From positions 17,021,699 to 17,085,698 of the forward strand of contig NC_045127.1 of assembly GCF_007655135.1 (NCBI RefSeq): DNA of 64,000 bases. Direction: 5' to 3'. Source of the stretch: Punica granatum (lineage: Eukaryota; Streptophyta; Magnoliopsida; Myrtales; Lythraceae). Positions 48,870 through 63,386 of the stretch are shown here, in pieces. A program made the translations under genes and the position numbers. A model generated the notes under the pieces. The model did not search any database. It was not told the origin of the DNA and was given only the letters and a program-made list of their open reading frames with translations. Every line of letters starts with the position of its first letter. The stretch's first letter is position 1.

Positions 48870-50330
48870 TTTGATTGAGGTTGCCGTAACATTTCATTTT
48901 CTCCAAAAGTAATATGACATTTCTATTACTGAAAAGAAAAAGAGACTACTTAAATTGGTGAAATAAAAGGACATACTAATGTCGCAAATAAAAAGAGACT
49001 ATTTTTAAATTGGTGACCAATTGCAATAGGTTTTTATACTTCAATTGTTGAAATAATAGGACATACTTATATCTCAAATAAAAAGAGACTACTTAAATTG
49101 GTAAAATAATAAGACATACTAATGTTGCAAATAAAAGGAGACTATCTAAATTAGTGACCAATCGCAACAGGTTTTTATAAATAAACAAATAAATTGTTAT
49201 AAAAAAAGGGTACGGCACTTGCATGTGGGAAAACCCATTCCACTAAAGGGAAATATTTCAATTTAAAAAAAATCATAATTGCAATATAATTATCTTAAAT
49301 AGCCCAGGTAATTTTAAGTGGGATAAGAAATTTATTAAAAGTATGAGAAGGTTATGGCCAAGTTAGCCCAATCGAAAATTAACCTCAGTTAATAGGTTAA
49401 TATAATGATGTGTTTCACCGAAGAAAAAAATTAGGACATTTCTAACGTCACAATAATTTGTTAATAGATTGACGTAACTTTGTGTTTCACCAAAAAAAAT
49501 TAAAATGTTTTCAATGTTACAAATAAAAAGAAACTATTTAAATAAAGAAATTATAAAAATATACCGAATTAAAATTATATAAAAAAAAAAGAGGTCCTGC
49601 TTGCTGGCGGACAAATCCATACTCGGTTCTCATCATGCAAGATGAAACGAGTTTTAATTATATCTCCCGCCTGCAGGTGGGCAAACCCACCGTACTCGCT
49701 TCCATCATGCATTATGAGCACTCTCGAGAGAGGCTAGGTATCCAATAAGGTTCACGGGTCAGCTATACATGATCGACGATGAACATGTCTCAGGCCACAC
49801 CATCTCTTCCGTTAATTATTTGGCCGCCCGACAAATATATTTTGCGGTCCCCACATCGATTAAATCAAAATCATATTTAAGGTTATCAATTGCAGAAATA
49901 TTCAGCTGGCCTGATTTGGATCTTTATCGCTACCCCCCACTTAGAAGGGAAACCCGTGACACTCAAATATGTTCCATTCTGTTCTATTCTGCTTAATGTA
50001 ATTATCTATGGCCGCACGGCCCTTCGGGTTTGCCCTCCTGTTACGATATTATCGACAAGCGCTGGACAATCACACCTCGTACTGTATAGATCATTGATTT
50101 CTGCATGCGCACTATTATGTGAACTTGCAGACACAAAATTAAGATACCGAGAACATTCATGTAGAAGATTAAGAAAATACATTAATATTCAAACTCGAAC
50201 AACTTTGGTTTTTCTTTCTTTTTCCATTGTCCGAATAGAAATTGAATTTATTTAGTGCAAACATATAGAGATATATGGAGCATTTCTTCCAGAGCAGCTA
50301 TATATATAGCTTGGTGAAGAAGATGATCAA
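48870..50330. other. Non-coding stretch (copy C)
   Basis: Equivalent of 33,765-35,224, with the degenerate tandem repeat at about 48,940-49,195. No gene called. Confidence 0.45.
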
Positions 50331-50859
50331 TCAGTGGTTGGAGCACATCCCTGAGCAAGACTCCACACAGCCACCCACTTCCTTTTCACCTATAACACAA
50401 AAATACACATCCATTAGGAAAATAAATAAACTCGTATGAGCCGCATGTAATATGTCTATGGATCGGGAATTACCGCTCTCCGGTTGAATAAGCTCTATCA
50501 AAGTGTACGAGACGAGGAAATTAAGCATATTGAAATGGGAGAGAGTTATTACCGGGATTGGTTTTGGTGCTGAGGTTAGTGCACAGGGATGTGGAGCACC
50601 CGAGCTTGCAGAAGTAATCGGTGTCAACGCTGAGGGCACTGGCCGGCGAGGGGGAAGCCGAATGGACAAGACAATCCTTCAGGCACTGGAAAGCGCACTT
50701 GAAGGCGGTCTCCCCAGGCTTGATGACACAGAGGACGAAGCAGGACTTGTAGCAACTCGGGAAACTGGCCATGGACTGGTGAGCCCCCATTAACAGGCCC
50801 AACACCACACACACCATAGCAAGTGATGATGGCTTCACTGATGATCCTCTCCTCTCCAT
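50331..50859 (-). CDS. Thionin-like secreted cysteine-rich protein, copy C (2 exons; promoter damaged)
   Basis: Exon 1 is 50,859-50,553 and exon 2 is 50,389-50,331. The predicted 121-aa protein is identical to copy B, with signal peptide and 12 cysteines. The coding sequence is intact, but the region from about 90 bp upstream of the ATG is rearranged: ~60 bp including the TATA candidate is gone. Expression may therefore be lost or altered; this is inference from sequence. Confidence 0.85.
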
Positions 50860-50945
50860 TGCTAATTCTCTAGACGATTGGAAATTGACTCTGTGAAATT
50901 GACTTTGTTCTTCTGAGTGTGAGAGTGATGGGCGGAGCAAGTGAA

Positions 50946-51045
50946 CAAGCTCATACTTTACTTACTGTGAATGTGTTTATCATAATTTGACAATGAAATT
51001 AAGTTAAAATGGTATTTGCTATAAAGTTGTGTAATTAGAGCAATG
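50946..51045 (-). promoter_or_regulatory. Thionin-like copy C promoter with clustered deletions
   Basis: GAACAAGC joins directly to TCATACTTTACT. In A and B about 60 bp containing ATATATA lies between, bounded by AAGC at both ends. Within the next ~100 bp at least four more small deletions (about 8, 4, 2 and 7 bp) are seen relative to A and B. Confidence 0.8.
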
Positions 51046-51596
51046 CAATTGGTAGAAATTTAAGAGAGCGAATGATATTACAATCTATTTAATTAAGATA
51101 ATACAGATAACCATTTTCCCTGAAAAAACTAAGGAAATATTTCACTTGTGAAATATATATCTATATTTATATATATGTAAATGAATATAACAAAATACTA
51201 TTCTTAAATATAATCACATTAGAAACTTATAATTATTTAACCTAAAAATAGAATTTCTAAGAGTTATATGAACAAACTTTAATAAAACACGTCCAAAAGT
51301 ACCAAAGAATAATGATAAAATTGAGTAATTTGATCGGATATAATTTGATAACATATTTTTTAATAAAATTAAACAATTGACTCAAACGATATAATGCTAG
51401 GCATTGTGAGTCCATCCATATTTTTTTTTTGTTCTTTTGTAATTAAGTTAATCACATTGCACTCATAGTAGCACTATCATGTATATGTTTTTAAAATAAA
51501 ATTTTGTACATAAATTTCTAGTTCTCCTTGCAATATTATTTGTATTGACAGCAAAAGAGGGGATTCAATTTCACTTCAACCTGATTAAATTTTATA
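51046..51596. other. AT-rich upstream region of thionin-like copy C
   Basis: Equivalent of 11,520-12,059. The TA microsatellite is shorter here and interrupted (about 51,153-51,177). Nothing else recognised. Confidence 0.4.
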
Positions 51597-51604
51597 GAAT
51601 ATCC

Positions 51605-52127
51605 CAGTGTTATTAAAATCGGACCGGACGCTGAACCGGTCGAGGTATAGGTTCACGAGGTTTATGGGTCCAATCGGAGGTTCGATGGGTCGGACTGCAC
51701 GTCTAATTAAATAATAAATAATGCATATAAAATTAAGAAAGACTATGATATATTAAATATATACACAATAATTCAAATAATTGAAATAATGAATGAAAGA
51801 ATTTTTTTATGGAAGTTATTTTTTCCTTTGTTATGCTTAAAGAGATAAAGAATGATCAAAAGGAGCAAAATGTGGCTGTTGCCTAATGGCTAATAGGTTA
51901 GTTAGGGAGGGTTGAGGTCTTTGGTTCAAGTTTCCATGCATACAATTTAATTTTTTAATAAAAAGAAATCCATAGAACCGGCCAGTTGGTATGGGTTCAG
52001 TAAAAAATCGTTCGGTTTAATGGGATCCCGATCTAAAGGTGCAATTTCAGTTTTCCAGAGAACCTGACCGGACAGGGTGCCGGTTTTCGATCGGACTGGT
52101 CGGTCCGGTCCGGTTCTAATAACAAAG
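51605..52127. mobile_element. hAT-type MITE, copy C
   Basis: Left target duplication GAATATCC at 51,597-51,604; the right one has mutated to TAATATCC at 52,128. Ends and content as in copies A and B. Confidence 0.87.
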
Positions 52128-52135
52128 TAATATCC

Positions 52136-52930
52136 AACTACATCTATAACTATAATATTATAATATAAATTGAGTAACTTTTTCTGATTTTAATATAAAT
52201 TCAAATGGTTATCTGATTGGCACTAATTAATACATATATTAAACACTGTCCTAAATAAAATATAAATATGCTCTAAATGATAGAAGTCTAAAGTAAAATA
52301 TGAAATATTAATTTAAAGAAATGGATTCAAGTACATTTCTTTTCTAGGAAGCATATTCGAACGAATAAAATTAGGAAAAGTAGGGCCAACAGAGATCTCG
52401 TCTGGGGCGATGGTGACAGAATAGAGTTAGGAAGAAGAGCAGTGTTGGCACACATTCAACTGCCACCACCGCAAGTGAGATTGCTGGCCAACTTAGAGTC
52501 CAACAACTGTTCAATACTACCCCTTCTCTTCTTTTCTCTCTCTTCGAAGAGAGAAAGAAACAAAGGGTAGGGGCGGTAATGGCTCGAGGGATGGTAGTGG
52601 CCAATCACCACCGCCCTAGGCAACTTCGTTGGAGGCCTTGCTCCTCTATCTTCGACCATTTTTTTTATTTTTCATTGATTTTTAAATTTGTATTTCTAAA
52701 ATAAAAAATATTTTTAAAATAAGGAAAGCCTTATAAGAACATTTTATGCACGTAATTTGATGGGTTATTCAATAATATTAAATGTATGGCCTTAAGTAAA
52801 ATAAACTCAAAAGTTATGGTCCAAATTAGTAATTGTGTCATAAGTCAAAGGTCTGGTAAAAGCAATCAATTGGGGCAACATGCATAGTTTTAGCAAATGG
52901 GTTAAGTGTAGAAATGAACCAAACGGTTAG
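52136..52930. other. Non-coding spacer (copy C)
   Basis: Equivalent of 37,117-38,266 without the ~400-bp segment. The TCTCTCTTCGAAGAGAGA hairpin is at about 52,535-52,555. No gene recognised. Confidence 0.4.
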
Positions 52931-53322
52931 GGATTGATTTTTGGACCCGACTCCTTATGGGCCGCGAAGGCTCGCGAAGCCCACAATAGGGCGAAGCTTG
53001 ATTTGGCCCAAGCGATATGGAAGCTACTCAAGCAACAAGCATAGTGGGATTTATTTCCTAATTGATCGAGGTATAACATGTGGCGAATATATCGAGAATT
53101 CCATGAAATAAGGTAATAGATACACTTGTGATCAATTATAAATATCGAGCTATGCCCACAGTTTACAATTTAGATGTTATTTGCTCTCATGAGAACCCTT
53201 GTTGACTTGAGCGTTGGAGAGGAAAATTGGGCCACTACCCTGATCTTTCCTTTTTACGGGTTAATCGAGAACACGAGGATTGCACGTGGATTCAACCCAA
53301 ATCACAGGTTCGTAACATTGAC
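52931..53322 (+). mobile_element. Ty3/gypsy LTR fragment (second copy)
   Basis: Copy of 38,267-38,659, with the same TATA region and CCTTGTTGACTTGAGCGT word. Confidence 0.55.
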
Positions 53323-53767
53323 GTAATACAATGCTCTCATTCTTTGAGGGAGAAAAGAGAATGTCCAAGATCAACAGCATCCTTCGAAATGTATCATCGT
53401 AAATTCTGTTAAGAATGATGATTAACTTTTCCATCAAATATCATAATACAAATCTCTTCAATATATATAAACTTAAGTCATGCTTACTCGTGAATACATG
53501 CTCATAGACTTCTTATTAACCTTAGGTCGAGCTCTAACTCTTTTCGACTGTTTGGTAACACTTTTCCCATACTTCCTCTTAGCTAGTATCGATACCCCCA
53601 TTTATGGACTCTTCAAAGCTGGCTCGGGTTTATGAGGCCTTTTCAAAACGGATCCATCTACATAATTCAAATAATAAGATTAACAAAAACCATATCAAAA
53701 ACTTAAGTATATGTCGTACATACTCCCTTACAGTTCTCTTCGGCCACAGTTGCTACAACCTACTTTG

Positions 53768-55005
53768 TCATATACTTTTAACGATATTTTCCTCATGAAA
53801 ACCTTCATCTTCTTGGTGAATCTGGTTTTCCCCAACAACATTAGGAAGTTCGTTCCCTATATCATCCAACCTATCCTCTTGACCATGAGTGTCAACCTTT
53901 TCTCCGTGACTCACAACCTCAACTTCCTCCATGTCCGGTGCTTCAACCATTTTATCATTCATTATCATCTCTCTAATACCAACCAATCTAGATGTATTCA
54001 TTTCTTTAATCTCATGAATACTACTCTCTCTCATCTCCTTCATCCAATCTGAAAATGCTGCTCTCAACTGCTTAATTTCATCCATAACTTATCATTTCAT
54101 TTCATAAACTGAAGCTGTTGTATTTGAAATTTTCGACTTCAACTATTGCATATCTCCCTCAATACTCTCAAGCCTCTCATTGATGGACTAAAACAAAGAA
54201 CATTGTCTGCATATGAATGCTATAATAAATAAACTACAGTTAAAAATCAACTTAATACATTTAGAATAGTTAATTACCCCATTATATTGCTCCTCATCGC
54301 TGCTTGGTGCCTTCGACTGGCCATAAAGAGTAACCTACCAAATCAACGTCATACTAATCACACAATACAAATTTCTTTCTATGCTACAATAAGAACAATT
54401 TATATGAGACTTACACTTTTCTCATCGACACCATCCATCTTCTTAATTATGTTGAGGAGTTAGATAATATCACTCTTCCCCTAGCATTGAAGAAGTAGTA
54501 GGGTTTGTTTATTAAGCGAGACCACCAGCAATCCCAACCTAATATTGTCCACATACAATAACTAAAAAGCAATTCAGATGTTCATCTTCAATTAAAATAC
54601 TTGTAAATTGCACAAATATATATACAACATTCAATTTCATAAAAGTTTTACATACCAACAAGAGAAATAAACAACCGGTGATCCACTTCTAATTGACTTC
54701 CTTCAAATTTGTCACACCCTCATCCAGCTTATCCAATACTAGTTTTGCACAATTACATGATCTTATCTTATCCACATCTACTATGCTATAAAAATATTCC
54801 TTTGAAATTTTTGCGTTTGCAGTAGGATAACGATGGGTCTTCGTAATCAAAAGTGCAATCATGCATTTAAAATTATCATCTACCTAGACATTAAGATCTA
54901 CCAATTGTTTCTCTAAATCATTAAACTTAATTATTCATAATCCCCGTGTGTCCCTTACTATCGGTAACATTTCATGCTCACTCCTCTTACATGGAACATT
55001 TGGTC
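53768..55005 (-). pseudogene. Degenerate plant transposon-type protein (DUF1985/Ulp1-associated?), second copy
   Basis: Copy of 39,105-40,345 with the same broken frames: CAKLVLDKLDEGV-like block near 54,710-54,760 and a MDEIKQLRAAFSDWMKEM segment at 54,085. Stops occur in both copies, so the decay preceded duplication 2 at least in part. Confidence 0.4.
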
Positions 55006-57079
55006 CTCTCCTATCAAGACCCAACAATTTCTCAACATCTTATCTGTAACAACTTTGTATAACTCGTGAATAATTAGCTTCCTATTATCAAAGTCATAGA
55101 TAGCATTTCAACAGGAAGATGCATAATTGTTGTTGCAGCTGCATGCAAGGAATATGCAATAAACTCCCAAATCCTACATCAACAACAACCATCTTTTTTT
55201 TCTTATCAAATTTGCTAAACATGGTCGCCACTTGTTCGAGGGTGCATTGCGTTTTCAATGAAACCAACGCATAATAAGATAAGATAACACCTTATACAAC
55301 AAAAATAAAATTTACTCATAAATAATGAATTTATATGTTACTGCATCATTATACATACATTTTCTCCGCTATCGAGCCAGTCAATTACTTTCAGAGCATC
55401 TTCAACCGCTATACACACTTCATTTACAACACATTACACTATCATTATTAACCCTAAAAAAGAGAAACAAGAAGTAAGAAAAAAAAAGTCATATCCTTAA
55501 ATAAAAATATAACTACACTAAATCGATGCCACTTTTTCAAACATTACAGAAAATTCAAAATTTAATTGCACTTCACCTAAATTTAATTAATTACCACCAT
55601 TTCTAGCATTTCAAAATAATCCAATTACAATCAAAACAAAAATTTCAAAAATGAGATCTAACAATAAAATTAATTAATTTACCATTAACGCTACCAAGTC
55701 AAGAACTTCAATCTGTCCAAAATTTTCCATAAAAAATAATAATAAAATCATTTCAAATCAACCTCCCCTACAAGACTATCTCCAAAGCAACCAGAAACAA
55801 CCTACCACCTTCAAATTATTTTTCATTTTTATTCTAACATTATTTTTCATTAGGAATCATTCATATTCTTTGAAATAATATTCTTTGAAATGAGATATTT
55901 TAATTGAGATAACAACTAAACTTCTATATTTGACATTCTAACTCCAAGTCAACAAAATAGAATATTAAATCCTTATCGACTCATTCATAAAATTTCACAT
56001 CAATATTTAATTAGACATTTGCAGCATAATCCCCTAACTCATAGCAACTTATTCAACAAAAAGAATAACCTTCCATTCTCGGAATCCAATTATCATTTTT
56101 TTTCAAAACTAACATAATAATATGAAAAGGATAAGGTCTTCATTCATAATAATTTTATGGATATATATTCCTATTCAACTTGGACTTTTCGTCACAGTCG
56201 AAACAATTAAATTCATTTAATATATTAATAAAATTCACACTACTATAAACTCTAAATAGTCGTGTGCATGTCATCATTCACTTTAACATAAATCCTTCTC
56301 ATTATATCCCTTCATTACACTTTAATTTCTAAAATATTGATATTGCACTAACAATTGACTCTTCACATCAATATCTGAAGTATGTGTTAATTCAATCAAA
56401 ATAAACTTAAAAGATAAAAATAAATCAACCATTCATAGTCATATTCCTCCCCAACATTAGCTCACAAACTAAATAAATAATTAAATTTTATTTCCTAACA
56501 TTACCAAATTAGCACTAGAGTAACTTCCACAATGAGTACAATTTCCTTAAGATAAGTCCTCTCATTATATCCCAACTTTGTTTCACAAAGCAAATCAATG
56601 ACTTTTATTTCTATAAAATGACTACACAAATGACTATTCAACTCTTCACCACGATAGTAGTTATCTATTCTATTTATAAAAATGTTACATTCACAACCAA
56701 AACAATAATATCTCCAACTACATAACTTTAAGTCAAATTGTGATCATTTGGAATATTTTCTCATTATACTTAATTTATACAATGACAATATCCACACATC
56801 CATAAATCCCACGTTGCTCTAAATTAACTTTCTATTTAACAAATAAATTTCAACTTCTACAAACCAATATCTATGCCCAACAAAACATAATCTTTTACCT
56901 AAAATAAAATTCTCTTTAACAAATTAGATTACCAATTTTAGTAGAACATTTTGCGGCATTTTCAGCAAGGACTAATTAATCTATTCCTTAAACCTTAAAA
57001 TCTCCCACAAATTTAAATCCCTAAAACCCCTAAACACCACAACCAAATCCATACTCATTCCAAACGTCATATTCAACAA
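55006..57079. other. AT-rich non-coding region (second copy)
   Basis: Equivalent of 40,346-42,403, with small indels (for example a GCAAATCAATGACTTTTATT-containing piece near 56,590 that is absent at 41,935). Nothing recognised. Confidence 0.45.
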
Positions 57080-57084
57080 TCCAA

Positions 57085-57563
57085 TATAAATAACAAACAA
57101 AATTTCAGTGGCCAACTTTAATACATTTACTGCTCCTTAAGATTGCGATTTCAGCGAAACAACTGCAGCAAAAATCCTAAAACAACACCTCCACTTCACC
57201 GGGATTTTGTTATCACACTTCCAAGAAACTTCTCATCCACTTTACAGTCTAAAACAAGAGATCAACAGGAGAAACTTAGAGCGTGTGAGCGCCGGCAGAG
57301 AGTGTCAAAGAGGGACAGAGAGGGTGACCCAAAATACAACAATATGCTGCAAATTGAAATCAGTGGCCAACATACATATCGTTAGTGGTCATCGAAGTTG
57401 TGATTTTGCTAAAATACTGAAACAACAACTCCAAAACACCGCATTGATTACGTTAGAAACTTCTCGTGACATTGTTGTCGAAACTTCTCATCCATCGAAC
57501 AGTCTTAGATAAAATAGAAACGAGAGATATTCAAAGTTGGAGATAGCGCAGCACAGAGAGAAC

Positions 57564-57602
<39 letters not shown>
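57085..57602. repeat. Degenerate direct repeat and GA microsatellite
   Basis: First sequence right of duplication 2. Segments at about 57,140-57,260 and 57,390-57,520 are related (both have a GATTTTG/GATTTC start and GAAACTTCTCATCCA near the end). A (GA)n tract lies at 57,565-57,602. The overlapping short frames are not protein-like. Confidence 0.5.
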
Positions 57603-57605
<3 letters not shown>

Positions 57606-58280
57606 AGAGAGCACACGAGACAGAGAGCGGGACACAAAATTGATTTTCAGCAAGCTTTCTGTAGAAGCTTTACAATATAATTTGGAAAAATATAAAATTT
57701 AAAAACCTGAGATCTGTTGAGTTAGTAAATTCGATCGAGGGTTGAGATTGAAAGCCCAAATCTAACGGTCTATAAAGGTGGCAAAACCATCATGCTAGCA
57801 GAATGGTAGAACTCCCTCAAGGTTAATGGACATAGTACGTTAAGGAGCTAATTGATATTAGCATTAAGGAGTTAGGGATTGAAGTGATGTTAAAACCGAA
57901 TAGGAGACTTAATTGATGTACAAAAAAGGATCCAGTTAATAGAAATCCTCTACAACCGTCGATAACTCACTCTTTCGTAACTCACAATCTATACAATCAC
58001 GAACAATGAACTGAATTGATGTAAAATATACTTTAAAGGTGAAATTGTTAATTTACGTTTTTTTTTTTTTATGCTGCCTACCGTTCGCCCCCTCACTGTC
58101 TTCTGTTAGTCGATTCTCTTTTTCGGTTATAAAGAAAATCTGCCGGCCAGTGCTATTTAATTGTTGATTAGGAATGTAGGATGGATGTTGATTACTGGTC
58201 CGGTTCGACAGCTGGTCCGGTTTGAAAAACACTAATACGGCCGGAACCTGAAAAAGAAAAACCCTATTTTATCCAAGTCT
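57603..58280. other. Intergenic region before BUD32
   Basis: No gene. GGTCCGGTTCGAC and GGTCCGGTTTGA near 58,197-58,225 look like a worn CCGG-rich MITE end. The BUD32 promoter is probably within the last ~300 bp, but no TATA box is convincing. Confidence 0.4.
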
Positions 58281-58904
58281 TCTTTCCCCAGTGCCTTCCC
58301 TTTCCTTTACGCAGTGTACGGACGCCATAACAGGAGCAGCCCTCTGCACTTCTGTTCTTGTCTTGTCTCTGGCCTATGTACCGCCGCTTTGTGTCTCTTC
58401 CTCATTGCTACTAGGTAGGACTTCTTCCCTCCTTATCCCCCCACCCTCTGTTCATTTGATTCATTGCCGTCCCGTTTCATCAATATCTGATTGTTTCGTT
58501 TCCCTCGCTGACCCAAGTGACCCTGCTTGTAGCTTATCTCGGGAAAGCAAGTGCTCTGTGGAGACCTGTTCGAGATTGAAACCTTCAATTCTGTGTTTCT
58601 CAGCTTTTTCATATGTTGGTTGATGATTGATTAGAGGGTAACTGTCACTGGAAGTGGAAAGAAAAAGTCTGAAACTTTGTGTTGATCAAAGGCCTTTACT
58701 TACTAGATGTGATGTGATGCTTCCCCCGTTTACTTAAACTTCCGATTTGACCATCTGTTTGAGTTTTTCGGAGATTGACATGATCGACATAATTAGGAGT
58801 TTTGAGTTCTTTTTTTTTTGCTGGGCAATTTCTTCTTTTCTTTTAAATCATAGAGTTCTCGCTTGCTACAGGCTCTTGCAACTGCTGTAAATCTGCAACT
58901 ATTG

Positions 58905-60871
<1,967 letters not shown>

Positions 60872-62400
60872 TCTTCCGTCTTGCCTGTAAGCGGCTTAGG
60901 GAATGTTTGTAAAAATGACTCCTATTTGTTTGCGAGAACTATGTGTGAAAAGCTGTTGTACCTGTATGTTTCTGTTTGACTAGTATGACCAGGTAGGTGG
61001 TTTGATTGTCGCATGAGAAATCATTGACAGAACTTTCCTGGTTCAGCAATCAGGAATAGAAATAGTATAGCTTTTCGATGATTACGTGCTTAATATACAT
61101 GCGGACATTATTAATTTATTTCCCCTCATTTTTATTGATGAGAAACTTGCAAGGATGCAAGGCCACGGAGAAGATACTATATATGAATGCACTGAATAGG
61201 ATTAGCCTTGGCCATTAACATGACTCATTCTTTACGGATACATTTCATTCCTTTCCTTTTCTTTTTTTTCTTTTCTTTTTCGGTGAATCAAAGGGAGCGG
61301 CAGCTCGAGCAGGACAAACATACAGAAAGGAAAAACAAGAAACTAAGCTAAACAAAAACGGGATAAGATGGTTCGAAAGATTTTTGCAGACGTAAAAGCA
61401 AAGTTATATGTGCTCCCTCGATTCTCTCACAAAATTGTAAATTCTGTCCTAGTTCATCGCATGTTTTACCCTTATGAGAGTGCTAATAGTTAATCAATTT
61501 TCTTTTGGGGTGTAGACTGGGAGTTCTTTGATGTTGTTGATGTTGTACAGGGTAAATGGTCTCTTGATATAAATCCTTTTGATTAATAAAAGTCTCTATC
61601 ATTTATCCAAAAAAATAAAAAAGGGATAAGAAGACCCTAATAGGATCGCTGAAGAGCAACGAATTGATAACGAATACTTGTTTTTCTTTTTTCATTTCTT
61701 TTCTTTGTGTAATACAGGGAAAGAAAGAAATGGAAGACGCATACAGGATTATCGGATGTCCTATTTTCATCTACCTAATATCACGAAGAGAGATGAAATC
61801 GGGGTTGATGGATGCGATTCGGACTTGAAATTGCAAAGAGAAGTTAAAGTCGGTGGTCGTCAGCTGTATGGATACGTGTGAGGGAAAACTAAGTAATATA
61901 GCCAATTCAAGAACATATATATAACTTGATATCTATCAGGACAAAAAGGTAGTTTTCGTGTCGATCCATGTAATGTAATATTGAGGGAATTTTGGTGTGC
62001 TTGTTAGCATATGGGAAGCGAGGTAAATAAATGAGCAAGTCCCTTAATTAATTAAGTACATACCTTGATAATTAATTATACGGAATAAGTAAGCTACGGG
62101 GCAATACGTATAAAATCGCAACTTGATTTTTGGGTGGTAGGTAACTCGATTACCCAAATTGTTCTTTATTCATTACGGAATGTTAGAAAAGCGAATACCG
62201 AAAAAATAAGAAATCGATGATCGTGGTTCATCATTACGTGATCTGATAAATTACTATGTAGGATTGTACCAAACTGATGGTGGATCATCGATGTGTATGA
62301 GATGAGATTATATTTGCTGTGTATTAATTTAGTCTCCATGCCATAGCACGAAACAGTATAGTGAGAAACATGATTAGCCACGTCCCTCCGCGATAATGAA
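60872..62400. other. Intergenic region between BUD32 and the Aurora kinase gene
   Basis: BUD32 3' UTR probably occupies the first ~200 bp. At 61,255-61,295 a CT-rich tract (a poly(A)-like tail on the minus strand) is followed by GGTGAATCAAAGGGAGCGG. At 61,560-61,625 GATTAATAAAAGTCTCTATC runs into A-rich sequence, like a LINE 3' end on the plus strand. A frame at 61,678-61,881 shows no family. No gene called. Confidence 0.4.
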
Positions 62401-62404
62401 ATTC

Positions 62405-62412
62405 GACCGTTA
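62405..62412 (-). promoter_or_regulatory. MSA-like mitotic element upstream of the Aurora gene
   Basis: TAACGGTC on the minus strand, about 110 bp before the ATG, contains the AACGG core of the mitosis-specific activator bound by R1R2R3-MYB factors at plant G2/M genes. A good fit to Aurora expression, but a single short match. Confidence 0.45.
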
Positions 62413-62463
62413 CACAATGTACAATTCAAATACAAAACGACGCCGTCAGCCCTCTTCCTTCCA

Positions 62464-62465
<2 letters not shown>

Positions 62466-62499
<34 letters not shown>

Positions 62500-62517
62500 C
62501 GTCTCTCTCTCTCTCTC
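62466..62517. repeat. CT microsatellite in the Aurora 5' leader
   Basis: (CT)n with small interruptions ends directly at the start codon. CT-rich leaders are common in plant genes. Length may vary between individuals. Confidence 0.7.
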
Positions 62518-63386
62518 ATGGCGATAGCAGCAGAGACCCAACCTCAAGAGCAGCAGCAGGTACCCATGGCGTCTCCACTCTCCAATTTCTGCTTTCTGCT
62601 TGATGCTGTTGAAGCTATAGTTAGTTGTCCGCTTCCTACTCCGTTCGTTACCTTGGATTTCGTGTGTTTCATGTCCTGATGCATATTTATACCTTCATTT
62701 TGTGAAGATGTCCTTTTAAACATGAAACGTGCAGAAATTTGCTGCTGTTTTAGTTAAAATTGGAGTAACTGAATTCGGAATTTCGAGTAAAACTGTGTCA
62801 ATTTTCGCCCTTTCTCGGAACTATTTCGAAGAGAAAAGAAATTGGTAACTTGCAGTCCTAGGTTTTGCGAGTTCAGGATCCCGACAATCAATCCTGGGAG
62901 AAATTGAAGTGCCCTAACTAGTCAACTGTTTGCGCGTCCGTAATTTTTAGGGTCGATTATAAGAGTTGTTGTAGTGATCCCAGCCGCAGGCTTTCGTTAG
63001 ATGAAGGCCATTATGGGATTTAATGAAATGGGAAGAAATGAATGCATAGGGCATAGAAATTCAGGCCCGTATTTCTGATAACAATCGAAACTTTTCAACT
63101 GTTCAGGAATCCAAAACTCTGTTGGAAGAAGGCAGGGTCTATTATTTGTTACTTTACATTAATAGCAATGAGACTGGTTGCTTGATTTCCCATCGAATCA
63201 ATTAGGCTGTATGGACACTTGCACATTCTGATTTCTAATGGCCTCTGTCCAATTTGTAATTTGCTCCAGCATTTTTCGGGGGCTTCAGATCCCACAAGGA
63301 AGAGATGGACATTGAATGACTTTGATTTCGGTAAACCTCTGGGACGAGGAAAGTTCGGACATGTTTACATGACGAGAGAGAAGAAG
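62518..63386 (+). CDS. AUR: Aurora kinase, first two coding exons (continues beyond window)
   Basis: Mitotic Ser/Thr kinase of the Aurora family, acting on histone H3 and the spindle or phragmoplast. Exon 1 is 62,518-62,559 (14 codons, [14 protein letters not shown]). Exon 2 is 63,270-63,386 (39 codons), with [20 protein letters not shown] leading into the glycine-rich loop GRGKFGHVY and ending TREKK before a GT donor. The RWTL.DF..GKPLG block immediately before the loop is the Aurora signature. The VAIK lysine and the rest of the kinase lie right of the window. The first intron (62,560-63,269) is large. The short N-terminus suggests a plant alpha-type Aurora (AUR1/AUR2), but this is not certain. 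Confidence 0.93.

Larger units (their letters stand above)
42409..57084. repeat. Second unit of duplication 2 (~14.7 kb; contains copy C)
   Basis: Collinear with 27,319-42,408. Main differences: the ~400-bp segment of B is missing here, the 45-bp piece lost from B near 37,543 is kept, and the thionin promoter has a cluster of deletions. Confidence 0.92.

Noticed and set aside
57143..57512. Overlapping 80- and 101-codon frames next to the GA repeat
   Set aside because: Low-complexity, no family likeness, and located in a degenerate direct repeat.
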